NCBI GenBank assembly: GCA_013822725.1
Contig: PNKX01000020.1
Coordinates: 1-64,000 of the forward strand
Reading direction: 5' to 3'
DNA: 64,000 bases
Origin: Pirellula sp.
Lineage (GTDB): Bacteria; Planctomycetota; Planctomycetia; Pirellulales; Lacipirellulaceae
Shown here: positions 27,826-35,895 of the stretch, one piece after another
How positions within the stretch are numbered: position 1 is the first letter of the stretch
Layout: every line of letters starts with the position of its first letter
Notes under the pieces: generated by a model
What the model saw: the letters and a program-made list of their open reading frames with translations, nothing else
What the model was told of the DNA's origin: nothing
Databases searched by the model: none
Position numbers and translations under genes: made by a program

Positions 27826-28752
27826 TTGTCGGCAACCAGAATCATTTTCGGCTGCGGCTACCTCGGCTTTCGTGTGGCCAAGGGTTGGAAAGCGTTCGGC
27901 GACCATTCAATTACCTACACTCGAAACGACAATCGGGTACTTGAGCTGGTAATGGCCGGGATGTTCACCGGGTTCGGTGACGTCACACAGCCTGAAACGT
28001 TGACTTCGCTCCAGGAGTTGCCAGCCCTCGGAGACACGCCGCCTGAATCGCTCCTCTACGCCGTCGGCTTCGATCGTACCGCTAGCCCCGACATCCATGC
28101 CGTCTACGCCGGCGGTCTGAAAAACGTTCTCACGGCGTTGCCGTCGAGCGTGACGCGTGCCATCTACATCAGCACCACCGGCGTCTACGGCACGGCCGGC
28201 GGCGGGTGGGTCGATGAAACGACGCCGACCGATCCGCAACGCGAGGGCGGGAAAGCGTCGCTCGCGGCTGAAGAAGTTTTGAAAGCTCATCCCTTGGGTC
28301 GTCGCAGCGCCATCTTGCGGCTCGCCGGAATCTACGGACCGGGCCGCGTGCCCTATCTTGAGAAGCTCCGCGCCAATGAGCCGATCGCAGCGCCGAGCGA
28401 GGGGTGGCTCAATCTGATCCATGTCGACGATGCGGCGCGGATTCTGGCGGCCGTCGATCGTTGGTTGGCGGAACGCGCCGCGGACGATGGCCCGCACGTC
28501 TTCTGCGTGAGCGACGGTTCGCCGGTGGTGCGGGGCGAATACTACGCCGAGGCGGCGCGGCTCATTGGCGCCCCCCTGCCCCGTTTCACGACGCCGCCGG
28601 CCGATTCGCCCGCAGCGGCTCGCGCCGGCGCCGATCGGCGGGTGAATAGCGCGAAATTGCACGCATGGATGGCGGCGGCGGGATTGTCGTTGGAGTACCC
28701 CAGCTACCGCGAGGGCCTCGCACAAATTCTCCATACCGACCGGGCCATTTAG
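27826..28752 (+). CDS. NAD-dependent epimerase/dehydratase-like SDR protein
   Basis: A 308-residue extended SDR protein. The N-terminal Rossmann glycine motif is [13 protein letters not shown]. The active-site segment is YISTTGVYG, and the later [13 protein letters not shown] and [10 protein letters not shown] are typical of the YeeZ-like subgroup. The substrate is unknown; sugar nucleotides are usual for the fold. The start is a TTG with no better in-frame start nearby. The TAG stop lies inside an intergenic palindrome (28745-28800), so the last codons come from the repeat. Confidence 0.85.
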   Translation: MSATRIIFGCGYLGFRVAKGWKAFGDHSITYTRNDNRVLELVMAGMFTGFGDVTQPETLTSLQELPALGDTPPESLLYAVGFDRTASPDIHAVYAGGLKNVLTALPSSVTRAIYISTTGVYGTAGGGWVDETTPTDPQREGGKASLAAEEVLKAHPLGRRSAILRLAGIYGPGRVPYLEKLRANEPIAAPSEGWLNLIHVDDAARILAAVDRWLAERAADDGPHVFCVSDGSPVVRGEYYAEAARLIGAPLPRFTTPPADSPAAARAGADRRVNSAKLHAWMAAAGLSLEYPSYREGLAQILHTDRAI

Positions 28753-28800
28753 CCCCGCCCGCTCGCGGCGGGCGCGGGCTACCGCCCGCGGCTAAATGGG
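28745..28800. repeat. R2 palindrome (ATTTAGCCCCGCC) overlapping a stop codon
   Basis: CCATTTAGCCCCGCCC on the left pairs with GCGGCTAAATGGG on the right, with an inner CGGCGGGCGCGGGC hairpin. Other copies are at 35541, 38061 and 40425. The epimerase stop TAG (28750-28752) is part of the left arm. Confidence 0.85.
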
Positions 28801-28946
28801 CGTTGTGGTTTGATCGCGCGGCTTGGCGGCTCCGAAAGGTGGGCGAATCCGCCCTCCGGTGCGCGATGGTTGCACACCGCCTACCGGCCCCCGTAGAATT
28901 CCTGCTGTCCCCGTTGCGCCCGTCCTCCCCGCACTCTACGGATCTG

Positions 28947-29729
28947 ATGCTACCACGGACCCCCCTGTTCCCTCACGTCATCGAGCTCAATCACCAGGCG
29001 CGGCGCCGGATCGGCTGCAGCGTCTACCTGATTTACGATGAGTCGGAGTGGACACTGCTCGATATCGGCTACGAAGACGCCGTTGACGAGTGCGTCGAGC
29101 TGATTCGCGAACTCGATTTCCCGTTCAGCAAGTGCAAGACGCTCATCGCGTCGCATGCCGACGTCGACCATATCCAGGGTCTGGCGAAGGTGAAGCAGAT
29201 GCTGAAGACGACGGTCACCGCCCATCCGACAGCAGCCGACATGCTGGAGAAAGGGGACCGCTTGGCGACGTTTGCGCAGATCGACGCGCAAGGGATCGAC
29301 CTCGACATGCCGCCGGTGGTGGTCGAGAACCGCGTCAACGACGGCGACGTCATCAAGGTCGGCAAGCTGGAGCTCGAAGTCTGGCACACGCCGGGGCATA
29401 CCGACGGGCAGCTGAGCTTCCGGATGGGCGACCTGCTCTTCTCGGGCGACAACCTCTTCCGCGACGGCTGCGTGGGGGCGATCGATGCTCATCACGGCAG
29501 CAGCATCGCCGACTTCATCAAGTCGCTCCAAAGGATCAAGGCGAGCGACGTGAAGTGGCTGCTCCCCAGCCATGGGCCGGTCTTCAAGAAAGACAACGCC
29601 CTGATCGACAAGACGATCGCTCGCCTCGAAGGCTACCTCCACATGGCCGACTTTGGCACCTGCGCCATCGACTGGCCGCTGATGGATGCGTGGGAGGACG
29701 AGTTGCTGGAAGGGAAGCTGCCAGGATAG
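28947..29729 (+). CDS. MBL-fold metallo-hydrolase
   Basis: A 260-residue metallo-beta-lactamase-fold protein. The first metal motif is [10 protein letters not shown], an H-x-D-x-D-H variant of the usual H-x-H-x-D-H. Then come [21 protein letters not shown] and the final SHGPVF, so the other ligands are kept. The substrate is unknown; glyoxalase II-like or phosphodiesterase activities occur in this fold. The start [11 protein letters not shown] is preferred because the sequence upstream runs into an R2 repeat and lacks conservation signals. Confidence 0.85.
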   Translation: MLPRTPLFPHVIELNHQARRRIGCSVYLIYDESEWTLLDIGYEDAVDECVELIRELDFPFSKCKTLIASHADVDHIQGLAKVKQMLKTTVTAHPTAADMLEKGDRLATFAQIDAQGIDLDMPPVVVENRVNDGDVIKVGKLELEVWHTPGHTDGQLSFRMGDLLFSGDNLFRDGCVGAIDAHHGSSIADFIKSLQRIKASDVKWLLPSHGPVFKKDNALIDKTIARLEGYLHMADFGTCAIDWPLMDAWEDELLEGKLPG

Positions 29730-29765
29730 CGTTTTCGTTAATCTGGCCTCGTCGTCGAATTGCGT

Positions 29766-29787
29766 GGTATAATAATATTACTATACC
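29766..29787 (+). promoter_or_regulatory. Promoter/operator of the HigB/HigA-like pair
   Basis: GGTATA (29766-29771) and TATACC (29782-29787) form an inverted repeat over a perfect TATAAT -10 box (29768-29773). Such a dyad over the -10 box, 18 bases before the toxin start, is the usual antitoxin autorepression site. No clear -35 is seen. Confidence 0.6.
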
Positions 29788-29804
29788 GCACTGAAGGCAG
29801 CTTT

Positions 29805-30182
29805 ATGCCGCTAACCGAAGTCTTGCTGTATCAAGAACTCGACGGCACGGTTCCGGTATTGGAGTGGCTAACCGAGTTGCAGACGAAGAATCGTGCTGCC
29901 TTCAACAAATGCTTGTATTTGATCGATTTGCTGGAACAGTTCGGCAGCGAGTTGCGGCGACCGCGTGCTGACATGCTTCGCAACGGCATTTATGAGTTGC
30001 GTACCGAAGTTCGCAACGTGAATTATCGCCTGCTATACGGATTTGTCGGCAAGGACGTGGCTCTGCTGAGTCACGGGTTGACCAAAGAGCAGGCCGTTCC
30101 CAGCCGCGACATCGACTTGGCCATCGAACGACTGGAACGATTCCGAAAAAATCCGGACCGACATCGCGCCACACGGGAGTAA
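29805..30182 (+). CDS. higB: HigB/Gp49-type RelE-superfamily toxin
   Basis: A 125-residue protein of the phage-derived Gp49-like/HigB family. Conserved features are VPVLEWLTEL, LRRPRADMLRNGIYELRTE, YRLLYGF and LLSHGLTKEQ, followed by a basic C-terminal helix. Family toxins cleave mRNA on the ribosome. The start MPLTEVLLYQ follows the dyad promoter; an upstream in-frame start would overlap the promoter. The antitoxin gene begins six bases after the stop, in the toxin-first order typical of HigBA. Confidence 0.9.
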   Translation: MPLTEVLLYQELDGTVPVLEWLTELQTKNRAAFNKCLYLIDLLEQFGSELRRPRADMLRNGIYELRTEVRNVNYRLLYGFVGKDVALLSHGLTKEQAVPSRDIDLAIERLERFRKNPDRHRATRE

Positions 30183-30187
30183 TTCGC

Positions 30188-30505
30188 ATGGTCAAAAAGA
30201 CAACGAATGCGCTCGACATCATCGCCCGTGAAACCGGCGTCGATCCCCGCACCGACGCAACCGTACAAGGCTACAGGCAATCGTTCGAGATTGCCCAGAT
30301 GATCTACGACGCCCGTCAGGCGGCAGGGCTCACGCAGAAGCAGTTGGCCGAGTTGATCGGCACACAGCAACCGGTGATCTCGCAATTGGAGAGCGCCGAT
30401 TACGAGGGACATTCGCTGACGATGCTGGAGCGAATCGCTGAGGCGCTCAAATTGCGAGTTGAGCTTCGGCTCGTTCCTACGAGCGCTTCGACTGCCAAGT
30501 CCTAA
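30188..30505 (+). CDS. higA: HigA-type XRE antitoxin
   Basis: A 105-residue antitoxin with a central XRE helix-turn-helix (about residues 38-92: AGLTQKQLAELIGTQQPVIS, LERIAEALKLR). It should bind and neutralise the toxin encoded just upstream and repress the shared promoter at the GGTATA/TATACC dyad. Coupling is tight (five intergenic bases). It looks intact. Confidence 0.9.
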   Translation: MVKKTTNALDIIARETGVDPRTDATVQGYRQSFEIAQMIYDARQAAGLTQKQLAELIGTQQPVISQLESADYEGHSLTMLERIAEALKLRVELRLVPTSASTAKS

Positions 30506-30529
30506 CTCCCAGTAGGCGGCTACGGCCCC

Positions 30530-31294
30530 TCACCACTTCATCACGCGCTCGACTTCGGCCAGCCAGACCTTGTAGGCCGCTTCGTTGAGGTGGAGCCCGT
30601 CGCCGGTGTACTCGGCCTTGAGTTCGCCCTTGTCGTCGGCCACCAGGGCGTGGATGTCTAGGTAGTCGTAGCCGAACTCCTCGGCCAGCTTTTTCAGCCG
30701 TCCGTTGAAGTCGACGACGTTGGCGTTGTGCTTGGCGTAGTTGTCTCGCGTCGGCAGCACCGATTGGACGTGGACGCGCACTCGCGGCGTTTCGGTTTTG
30801 ATCCGTTGCAAGATGTAGCGGTAGCCTTGCTCCATCACGCCGGGCGTGCGTCCCGAGCCGAGGTCGTTGATGCCGATCATCAAGAAGACGTCGGTCGCTG
30901 CGCAGTTGAAGACCGACTCATCGAGTCGCTTCAGCACGCCGCGATTGTCGTCGGCCGGCAGGTCGTTGCCGATGACGTCGGCGCCGATGCCGCGATTGAG
31001 GACGCGCCGGCCGGGGAGATACTTCGCAACCTCGAATCCTTCAGTGATGCTGTCGCCGAGCAGCACGACGAATTGCAGTTGCTCGTTCTGCATCCGGAAG
31101 GCGTTGGTGCGATTGGTCCAATGCATGCGGAAGAGAGCGCCCAGGTCGACCGGCGGGGCGGGTTTGGCTTCGGCGACTTCCTGCTTCTCAGGCGCCTTTT
31201 CGGCCGTCGCCGCTTGCGCGTGCGCGTCGGATGGCGACATCGCTGACGCGAGCAGCAATACCGCAACGCCGTACCGAAACTTCCATTGATTCAT
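30530..31294 (-). CDS. Secreted SGNH/GDSL-family esterase
   Basis: A 254-residue exported hydrolase. The start MNQWKFRYGVAVLLLASAMS gives a signal peptide; an ATG six codons earlier adds only a short charged stretch. SGNH blocks are present in order: block I LLGDSITEGF with the nucleophile Ser, block II Gly in NRGIGAD, block III MIGINDLGSG with Asn, and block V DGLHLNEAAY with the catalytic Asp and His. Planctomycete relatives are often carbohydrate esterases or acetylhydrolases; the substrate is not predicted. It is convergent with the HigBA pair. Confidence 0.88.
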   Translation of the reverse strand: MNQWKFRYGVAVLLLASAMSPSDAHAQAATAEKAPEKQEVAEAKPAPPVDLGALFRMHWTNRTNAFRMQNEQLQFVVLLGDSITEGFEVAKYLPGRRVLNRGIGADVIGNDLPADDNRGVLKRLDESVFNCAATDVFLMIGINDLGSGRTPGVMEQGYRYILQRIKTETPRVRVHVQSVLPTRDNYAKHNANVVDFNGRLKKLAEEFGYDYLDIHALVADDKGELKAEYTGDGLHLNEAAYKVWLAEVERVMKW

Positions 31295-31322
31295 CGCTTC
31301 AAGTCTCTTCATGTGTGACGTT

Positions 31323-31679
31323 TCAATTTGGCTCCTCGACGACGTCGACTAAGAGCTTCGCAACTTCTTCCTGTAGCTTGTGCAGATCGCTCTCAACGAC
31401 GCCCCAGACCGTATCCGGGACGACCACGGCATAGCCATGCACGATCACATTTCGAAAGTTGACGATCCGTCGCGACTCCGAGATAGAGTTCGCCAATTCA
31501 GGCTGAATCCGCAGTGCCTGCTGCAACGCCTCTCCGATCGTGATGAACTGACGTTCCACCGCCGACTGCAACAGCAGATCATTTCGAAAATCCGCAGCGG
31601 TTTTCGCGTGAGTGAACTGCGCGACAAGACGACACGCCTGACGCACGTCGAACAAATACTTGAGCGTCTCAGGCAGCAT
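31323..31679 (-). CDS. hepT: HepT-type (DUF86) toxin
   Basis: A 118-residue all-helical HEPN protein. The toxin motif R-x4-H-x-Y appears as RNVIVHGY, the RNase active site of HepT toxins. The start MLPETLKYLF overlaps the end of the nucleotidyltransferase gene by 11 bases, the standard arrangement of the MntA/HepT system, in which MntA AMPylates the HepT tyrosine to neutralise it. It appears complete. Confidence 0.9.
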   Translation of the reverse strand: MLPETLKYLFDVRQACRLVAQFTHAKTAADFRNDLLLQSAVERQFITIGEALQQALRIQPELANSISESRRIVNFRNVIVHGYAVVVPDTVWGVVESDLHKLQEEVAKLLVDVVEEPN

Positions 31680-31983
31680 ACAGCACCGTGTGCGCAGCTT
31701 CGATCGAACGCTTGAGATAGGGATTGCTGATCGCGTCCTGCTCAACCAAATCGATCTCGCGCTGAAACAAGTCTTGCAAGTCAGCCAATAAGCCGAAGTA
31801 GGCGTCGGCGCGATCCGCCGGCGATTGCGGATGGAAATCAACGACAAAATCGAGATCGCTGTCAGCGCCAAACTTCCCTGTGGCGGCCGAACCAAACAAC
31901 TCGAGCCGCTTGACGCGATACTGTCGGCACAACTGAAGAATGGCCGGCAATCGATGCTCAATGATCTCGGGAGGCAGAATCAT
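31669..31983 (-). CDS. mntA: MntA-type nucleotidyltransferase antitoxin
   Basis: A 104-residue minimal nucleotidyltransferase. The catalytic GSx10DxD motif is exact (GSAATGKFGADSDLD) in the context RLELFG. It should AMPylate the tyrosine of the HepT R-x4-H-x-Y motif and so silence the toxin. The start MILPPEIIEHRL is chosen; the longer open frame has no conserved sequence. It is translated first and overlaps hepT by 11 bases. Confidence 0.9.
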   Translation of the reverse strand: MILPPEIIEHRLPAILQLCRQYRVKRLELFGSAATGKFGADSDLDFVVDFHPQSPADRADAYFGLLADLQDLFQREIDLVEQDAISNPYLKRSIEAAHTVLYAA

Positions 31984-32256
31984 GCGAAAAACCGATACGG
32001 CGTTCGATTTGGGCGTCACACGCAACGAGCCTTGTTGCACCTTACCTCGATTGTACCGCAATTCCGCCCTGCCGCCTGCTGCTGGCGCCCTCCCACCAGA
32101 TACCGGGAGAGGCGCCCCGCCGTTCCGTTTGTGCCGGTTCTAACGGATATTCCCTCAACCGCCGCCCCCCCGCCTGCCGATTTCTTCCATGACGCTTTTA
32201 CGCGCTAGAGTCCGCCTGCACGGGCTCGCGCCGCCATAAGCGAAGGGGGGATTTTC

Positions 32257-32583
32257 ATGCTTCGCAAGATTCTTTTCGCCGCTTGTCTCGGCGTCGGCTG
32301 TGCCACGCTCGGGGCTGCCGATTCGGCTCAGGCCCAGCAGGCCTATGGCCAGAATTGGGCCGGCACCTACACGACCCAGGACTGGAACCGCTTCTATCAC
32401 TACCCGTACGTCTACTATCCCCAGAACTACTGGGGAAGTGAGTACTACCGCAGTGCCGACAGCCTGTACTACCGCTATCCGCCCGAAATGCGGATCCCGG
32501 TCTACAACCGCAAGTGGCACAACTACTACCCGAACCGCCGCAAGTTCCACAGCGGGCATCACTTCGTGCTCGACGTGTTTTGA
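32257..32583 (+). CDS. Small Tyr-rich exported protein
   Basis: A 108-residue protein with a clear signal peptide (MLRKILFAACLGVGCATLGA, cleavage after AQA). The mature part is dense in aromatic residues (YHYPYVYYPQNYWGSEYYR) and ends with a basic segment (NYYPNRRKFHSGHHF). No enzyme motif is visible. It resembles small Tyr/Pro-rich secreted proteins I associate with planctomycetes; a structural or envelope role is a guess. GAAGGGGGG upstream gives a ribosome site. Confidence 0.78.
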   Translation: MLRKILFAACLGVGCATLGAADSAQAQQAYGQNWAGTYTTQDWNRFYHYPYVYYPQNYWGSEYYRSADSLYYRYPPEMRIPVYNRKWHNYYPNRRKFHSGHHFVLDVF

Positions 32584-32620
32584 TCTGACTGCGATCGGCT
32601 AGTCGCTTGATCAATCGATG

Positions 32621-32649
32621 TTAGCCCCCGGTCACTGACCGGGGGCTAA
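32621..32649. repeat. R3-type hairpin overlapping the M20 peptidase stop
   Basis: TTAGCCCCCGGTC (32621-32633) pairs with GACCGGGGGCTAA (32637-32649) over 13 bases. It is almost identical to the clpC terminator hairpin but lacks a T run on either side. The TAG stop of the peptidase (32646-32648, minus strand) lies in the right arm. Confidence 0.85.
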
Positions 32650-33932
32650 TTGTCGTTTAGTTGCGCCACGTTGGCGCCGCAAGCGATGCGGTAGTAGATC
32701 TCTGTCGCGAGTTCGAGTTGATCGACGGCGATCCACTCGTCGATGGTGTGCGCTTGCGCGATCGAACCAGGCCCCAAGATCGCCGTGGGGATGCCGGCCG
32801 CGGCGATCGACGCTCCGTTCGTGCCGTAAGGGACGCCCATCAACCGGCTCTCGACGGCTACCGTGCGCACCACGGCGGCCAACTGCTCTGCCCACTCGCG
32901 ATTCGCGGCGAAGTGCAAGCCGCGGCTTTGCATCCACGGTGCGTGATGTTCCAGCCGGCACTCGCCGAGCGCAGCCTGCTCGTCGAGCCACGTCACCAGT
33001 TCGCGGTAGGCAGCTTCAGGCGTTTCATCGGGACAGAGTCGGCGATCGACGTCGATCACCGCTAAGTCGGGGATCGTGTTCGGCCCCGTGCCGCCGTGGA
33101 ACGTCGTGACGCACGCGGTCGACGATCCGCAGAGCGGATCGGCAGGACGTGACGCCAACGTCTCTCGATGGTACTGTTCGATCAGCTGAACGACGCGCGC
33201 CATCGCATAGACCGCATTGGCGCCCTCCTCCGGTCGTGAGGAGTGACCGGCCCGGCCATGGACGGTGCATTGCCAACGGGCCACGCCGCGGTGCGCGACG
33301 ACGACGTTGAGTTCCGTCGGCTCGGCGACTAGGGCGGCCGCGGGGCGGAGCGCGCCGATTTCTTCAAGAGACAATTCGCCCCCTCCCATGAAGGGAGGGG
33401 CTCGCCTGAGCTCGTGATCGGCGTCGCGCCACAGCTCCGCCATCGCCCGCGCGCCGCTGAAACCGCACTCTTCGTTGATCGAACACGCGAACAGGATACT
33501 GGGGCGACCTTCCATTGGCTGGTCGTGAACACGCAGGAGCGCCGCCAACATCGCCGCCATCGAGCCCTTCACGTCGCACGCCCCGCGGCCATAGACGCGA
33601 CCGTCGCGGACCGCCGCCTCGAAGGGGTGTACCGTCATCCCCTGAACGCTCACCGTGTCTTGGTGGACCTCCCACAGCAGCGTGTCGCCGCGGCCGCCGG
33701 GGATCAGGGCGAAGAAATTGGACCTCCCAGGCTCGACGGGCTGCAGCCCCCACCGCCAGCCCGCCTCGGCGGCAAATCGGGCGAGCCACTCGGTGACGCG
33801 CTGCTCCCCCGCCTCGGGCGCCCCGGTCGGAGCGAGCCGCGGATTGACGCTCGGTTGGGCGATCAGGTCACAAAGCAGGTCTACGACGCTTCTCGGCACG
33901 GGGCCCCCCTCGACAGCGGCAAGTGTAGCCAT
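32646..33932 (-). CDS. M20-family metallopeptidase/deacylase (ArgE/DapE-like)
   Basis: A 428-residue zinc hydrolase. Metal and catalytic motifs are in family order: WEVHQDTV (His, Asp), GRGACDVKGSMAAML (bridging Asp), SINEECGFSGA (Glu-Glu), a middle Glu in VAEPTEL, and the final His in AHTIDEWI. The dimerisation domain begins with HRGVARWQCTVHGRAGHSS. ArgE/DapE relatives release acyl groups from amino acids; the exact substrate is open. A 24-base palindrome (33378-33401) encodes an extra APPFMGGG peptide, and the stop codon comes from an R3 hairpin. The start MATLAAVEGG is chosen on similarity of N-terminal length. Confidence 0.88.
   Translation of the reverse strand: MATLAAVEGGPVPRSVVDLLCDLIAQPSVNPRLAPTGAPEAGEQRVTEWLARFAAEAGWRWGLQPVEPGRSNFFALIPGGRGDTLLWEVHQDTVSVQGMTVHPFEAAVRDGRVYGRGACDVKGSMAAMLAALLRVHDQPMEGRPSILFACSINEECGFSGARAMAELWRDADHELRRAPPFMGGGELSLEEIGALRPAAALVAEPTELNVVVAHRGVARWQCTVHGRAGHSSRPEEGANAVYAMARVVQLIEQYHRETLASRPADPLCGSSTACVTTFHGGTGPNTIPDLAVIDVDRRLCPDETPEAAYRELVTWLDEQAALGECRLEHHAPWMQSRGLHFAANREWAEQLAAVVRTVAVESRLMGVPYGTNGASIAAAGIPTAILGPGSIAQAHTIDEWIAVDQLELATEIYYRIACGANVAQLNDN
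33378..33401. repeat. Short in-frame palindrome inside the M20 peptidase gene
   Basis: GCCCCCTCCC (33378-33387) pairs with GGGAGGGGC (33393-33401) around a five-base loop. It encodes a Pro/Gly loop between the metal-site helix and the next strand. The hairpin style matches the R3 palindromes in other genes. Confidence 0.6.
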
Positions 33933-33992
33933 GGCGAAACTCTCTAGCGGGCAACGGGTTGCGGTTTGGGCCCGGAATTCGCCGGGAACTGT

Positions 33993-34021
33993 TTGCATCC
34001 CGCCCCCGCAGAGGATACACT
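33993..34021 (+). promoter_or_regulatory. Candidate sigma-70 promoter for an intergenic RNA
   Basis: TTGCAT (33993-33998) and TACACT (34016-34021) are separated by exactly 17 bases. The predicted start at about 34027 falls at the first base of a hairpin that is followed by a terminator. No protein frame follows. Confidence 0.5.
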
Positions 34022-34026
34022 CAGCG

Positions 34027-34097
34027 TTTGCGTGGGATAACCCCTGCGCAAATCACCCTTCCGCGGGTTGCTGCCCCACTCGCGGAGGGGCTTTTTT
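34027..34097 (+). ncRNA. Candidate small RNA, two-hairpin, about 70 nt
   Basis: This sits between the M20 peptidase (minus strand) and mrp (plus strand). Hairpin 1: TTTGCG (34027-34032) pairs with CGCAAA (34047-34052), and GGG (34034-34036) with CCC (34042-34044). Hairpin 2 is a 10-base-pair terminator stem followed by six T. A sigma-70-like promoter with 17-base spacing precedes it. The stretch encodes no protein of useful length. I do not recognise a known RNA family. Expression is an inference from promoter, fold and terminator only. Confidence 0.5.
34056..34097 (+). terminator. Intrinsic terminator of the candidate small RNA
   Basis: CCCTTCCGCG (34056-34065) pairs with CGCGGAGGGG (34081-34090) over 10 bases, including one T-G wobble. 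A 15-base loop separates the arms, then C and six T. No plus-strand gene lies upstream, so it ends an otherwise unannotated transcript. Confidence 0.75.
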
Positions 34098-34123
34098 ATG
34101 CGCCCATTCAAAGGCCGAAAGAT

Positions 34124-34288
34124 TTAACCGCCAAGGACGCCAAGAGCGCCAAGGAAATACGGGGAAAGAGAAACTAGGGATGGAACCGCCAATGAACGCC
34201 GATTGACGCAGATAATTCTTATTGGCGTTCATCGGCGGTTCCAAATCTCCTGCATTTTCCTTGGCGCTCTTGGCGTCCTTGGCGGTTC
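34124..34288. repeat. Nested palindromic island R5 upstream of mrp
   Basis: The outer arms are AACCGCCAAGGACGCCAAG and the inverse CTTGGCGTCCTTGGCGGTT. The inner arms are GGAACCGCC...GAACGCCGAT and the inverse near 34219-34243. The outer sequence recurs at 44821-45033 and 58858-59085. No gene is present. Confidence 0.85.
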
Positions 34289-34401
34289 ATCAGTGCGATC
34301 TGGGGGTTCCAAAGGTTCCAAAGGCCCCCGCGCCTCGGGTATGGTAGGGGATTCGCCTGCGACCAGCGACGGTCGCCGCGCTCTCTGCCAGGATATACGC
34401 C

Positions 34402-35481
34402 ATGCCCGCTGAAAATATCGACCCCGCCCAAGCCCGCACTCTAGTTGAGCAGTTCCCCGATCCCGAAACGGGCCGCCCGCTCGGCACGATGGGCCAGGTG
34501 AAAAACGTGACGGTCGACGGCGGCATGATCACCGCCACGATCGCCCTCACGTCGCACTCGGCGATGCTCTGGGGCGAGACCCGACACGCCATCCGCGATC
34601 GGCTCCGCGAGCAGCTTCCCGGATCGCCTGAAGCGACCGTCGAGATCGTTGAATTCGTCCGCCAGCCGGAACCGATTGGCGCCATTGGCCTCACCGCGAA
34701 GAGCGTCATTGCGGTCGGCTCGGGCAAGGGGGGCGTCGGCAAGAGCACGATGGCCGTGTCGCTGGCGATGGCGCTGAAGGGGGCTGGTTCAAAAGTCGGC
34801 TTGATGGATGCCGACGTCTACGGACCGAGCGTGCCGCATCTGCTTGGCCTCACGGGCCAACCGATGGTATCGAATGGCAAGCTGCAGCCGGTTGACTGCA
34901 ACGGCATGCCGGTGATGAGCATGGCGTTCCTCGTACCGAAGGAAGAAGCGGTCGTCTGGCGCGGTCCGATGCTCCACGGCGCGATTACGCAGTTTCTCCG
35001 CGATACGGCGTGGGGCGATCTCGATTACCTGATCATCGACATGCCGCCAGGGACGGGCGACATTGCGCTGACGCTCTCGCAGGCGATTCCGCTCACCGGC
35101 GCCGTCGTCGTCTGCACGCCGCAGGATGTGGCGCTCCTCGACGCGGTGAAGGCGATCGCGATGTTCAACAAGGTGAGCATCCCCGTCCTCGGCGTCGTCG
35201 AGAACATGAGCTACTTCCTCTGCCCCGACAACGGCAAGCGCTACGACATCTTCGGCAACGGCGGTGCGCGGGCGAAGGCCGAGGAGATGGGCGTCCCCTT
35301 CCTGGGCGAGGTGCCGATTCAGATCCCGATCCGCGAGCGCGGCGACGCCGGGCAAACGGCGGGCAACCTGGGCGACATCGAAGCGGCGCCCTACTTCGAG
35401 CGAATCGCATACAACCTCGTGCGGAACCTAGCGATGGACCGGGCCTCGGCCCCGCCGCTGCCGACGTTGTCGGTGTTGTAG
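34402..35481 (+). CDS. mrp: Mrp/ApbC-family Fe-S carrier P-loop ATPase
   Basis: A 359-residue protein with an N-terminal MIP18-like (DUF59) domain (1-88) and a P-loop ATPase. The deviant Walker A is GSGKGGVGKST (107-117); further motifs are DADVYGPSVP and DYLIIDMPPGTGD. Family members load or carry Fe-S clusters through a C-x-x-C pair that bridges two subunits. Here the motif reads Cys274-Pro-Asp-Asn277 (YFLCPDNGKRYDIFG), so the second cysteine is missing. Either this lineage binds the cluster differently or the protein has another role. The start MPAENIDPAQA fits the family length. Confidence 0.92.
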   Translation: MPAENIDPAQARTLVEQFPDPETGRPLGTMGQVKNVTVDGGMITATIALTSHSAMLWGETRHAIRDRLREQLPGSPEATVEIVEFVRQPEPIGAIGLTAKSVIAVGSGKGGVGKSTMAVSLAMALKGAGSKVGLMDADVYGPSVPHLLGLTGQPMVSNGKLQPVDCNGMPVMSMAFLVPKEEAVVWRGPMLHGAITQFLRDTAWGDLDYLIIDMPPGTGDIALTLSQAIPLTGAVVVCTPQDVALLDAVKAIAMFNKVSIPVLGVVENMSYFLCPDNGKRYDIFGNGGARAKAEEMGVPFLGEVPIQIPIRERGDAGQTAGNLGDIEAAPYFERIAYNLVRNLAMDRASAPPLPTLSVL

Positions 35482-35540
35482 AACCGATGTCCTCCGACGA
35501 CATCGCCTTTGAACTCCTTGGCGGCCGCCATGCTGTAACG

Positions 35541-35597
35541 CCATTTAGCCCCGCCGCTTGCGGCGAGCACGCGGGCTGTCGCCCGCGTCTAAATGGG
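35541..35597. repeat. R2 palindrome between mrp and the H1-like gene
   Basis: CCATTTAGCCCCGCCGCTTG begins the element and GCCCGCGTCTAAATGGGCG ends it. It is of the same type as 28745-28800. No T run adjoins the arms. Confidence 0.85.
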
Positions 35598-35669
35598 CGG
35601 GTTGGGAATCGGCGTCCATCGCTTCGCATGGGCGTTACGATCTGGCTGACGGCTGTACCGCGGCCCAAC

Positions 35670-35706
35670 AAAAAAGGGACCGTTGCCCACTAAGGACAAC
35701 GATCCC
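35670..35706 (-). terminator. Terminator of the H1-like gene
   Basis: On the minus strand, GGGATCGTTG (35697-35706) pairs with CAACGGTCCC (35676-35685), including one G-T wobble, and is followed by six T. It lies 46 bases past the stop of the Lys/Ala-rich gene. Confidence 0.85.
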
Positions 35707-35751
35707 TCGATTCGCAAATCGCGAAGGGTCTATTCCAACTTGGGGTTGGAA

Positions 35752-35895
35752 CTAGGCCTTCTTCTTCGCGGTCTTCTTCTTGGCGGTCTTCTTCTTGACG
35801 GCCTTCTTCTTGGCGGTCTTCTTCTTCGCTGCCTTCTTGGGGGCTGCCTTCTTCTTGGCAGCCTTCTTCTTGGCAGCCTTCTTCTTCTTGGCCAC
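35752..35895 (-). CDS. Histone H1-like Lys/Ala-rich DNA-binding microprotein
   Basis: A 47-residue protein, about half lysine, built from AAKKK, TAKKK and AVKKK units with a single Pro. It starts at a GTG eight bases after a strong AAGGAGG site and ends at a good terminator, so it looks well expressed despite its low complexity. The composition matches the C-terminal tail of eukaryotic H1 and bacterial Hc1/H1-like nucleoid proteins, so non-specific DNA compaction is likely (inference). A 5' leader of about 200 bases is possible. Confidence 0.88.
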   Translation of the reverse strand: MAKKKKAAKKKAAKKKAAPKKAAKKKTAKKKAVKKKTAKKKTAKKKA

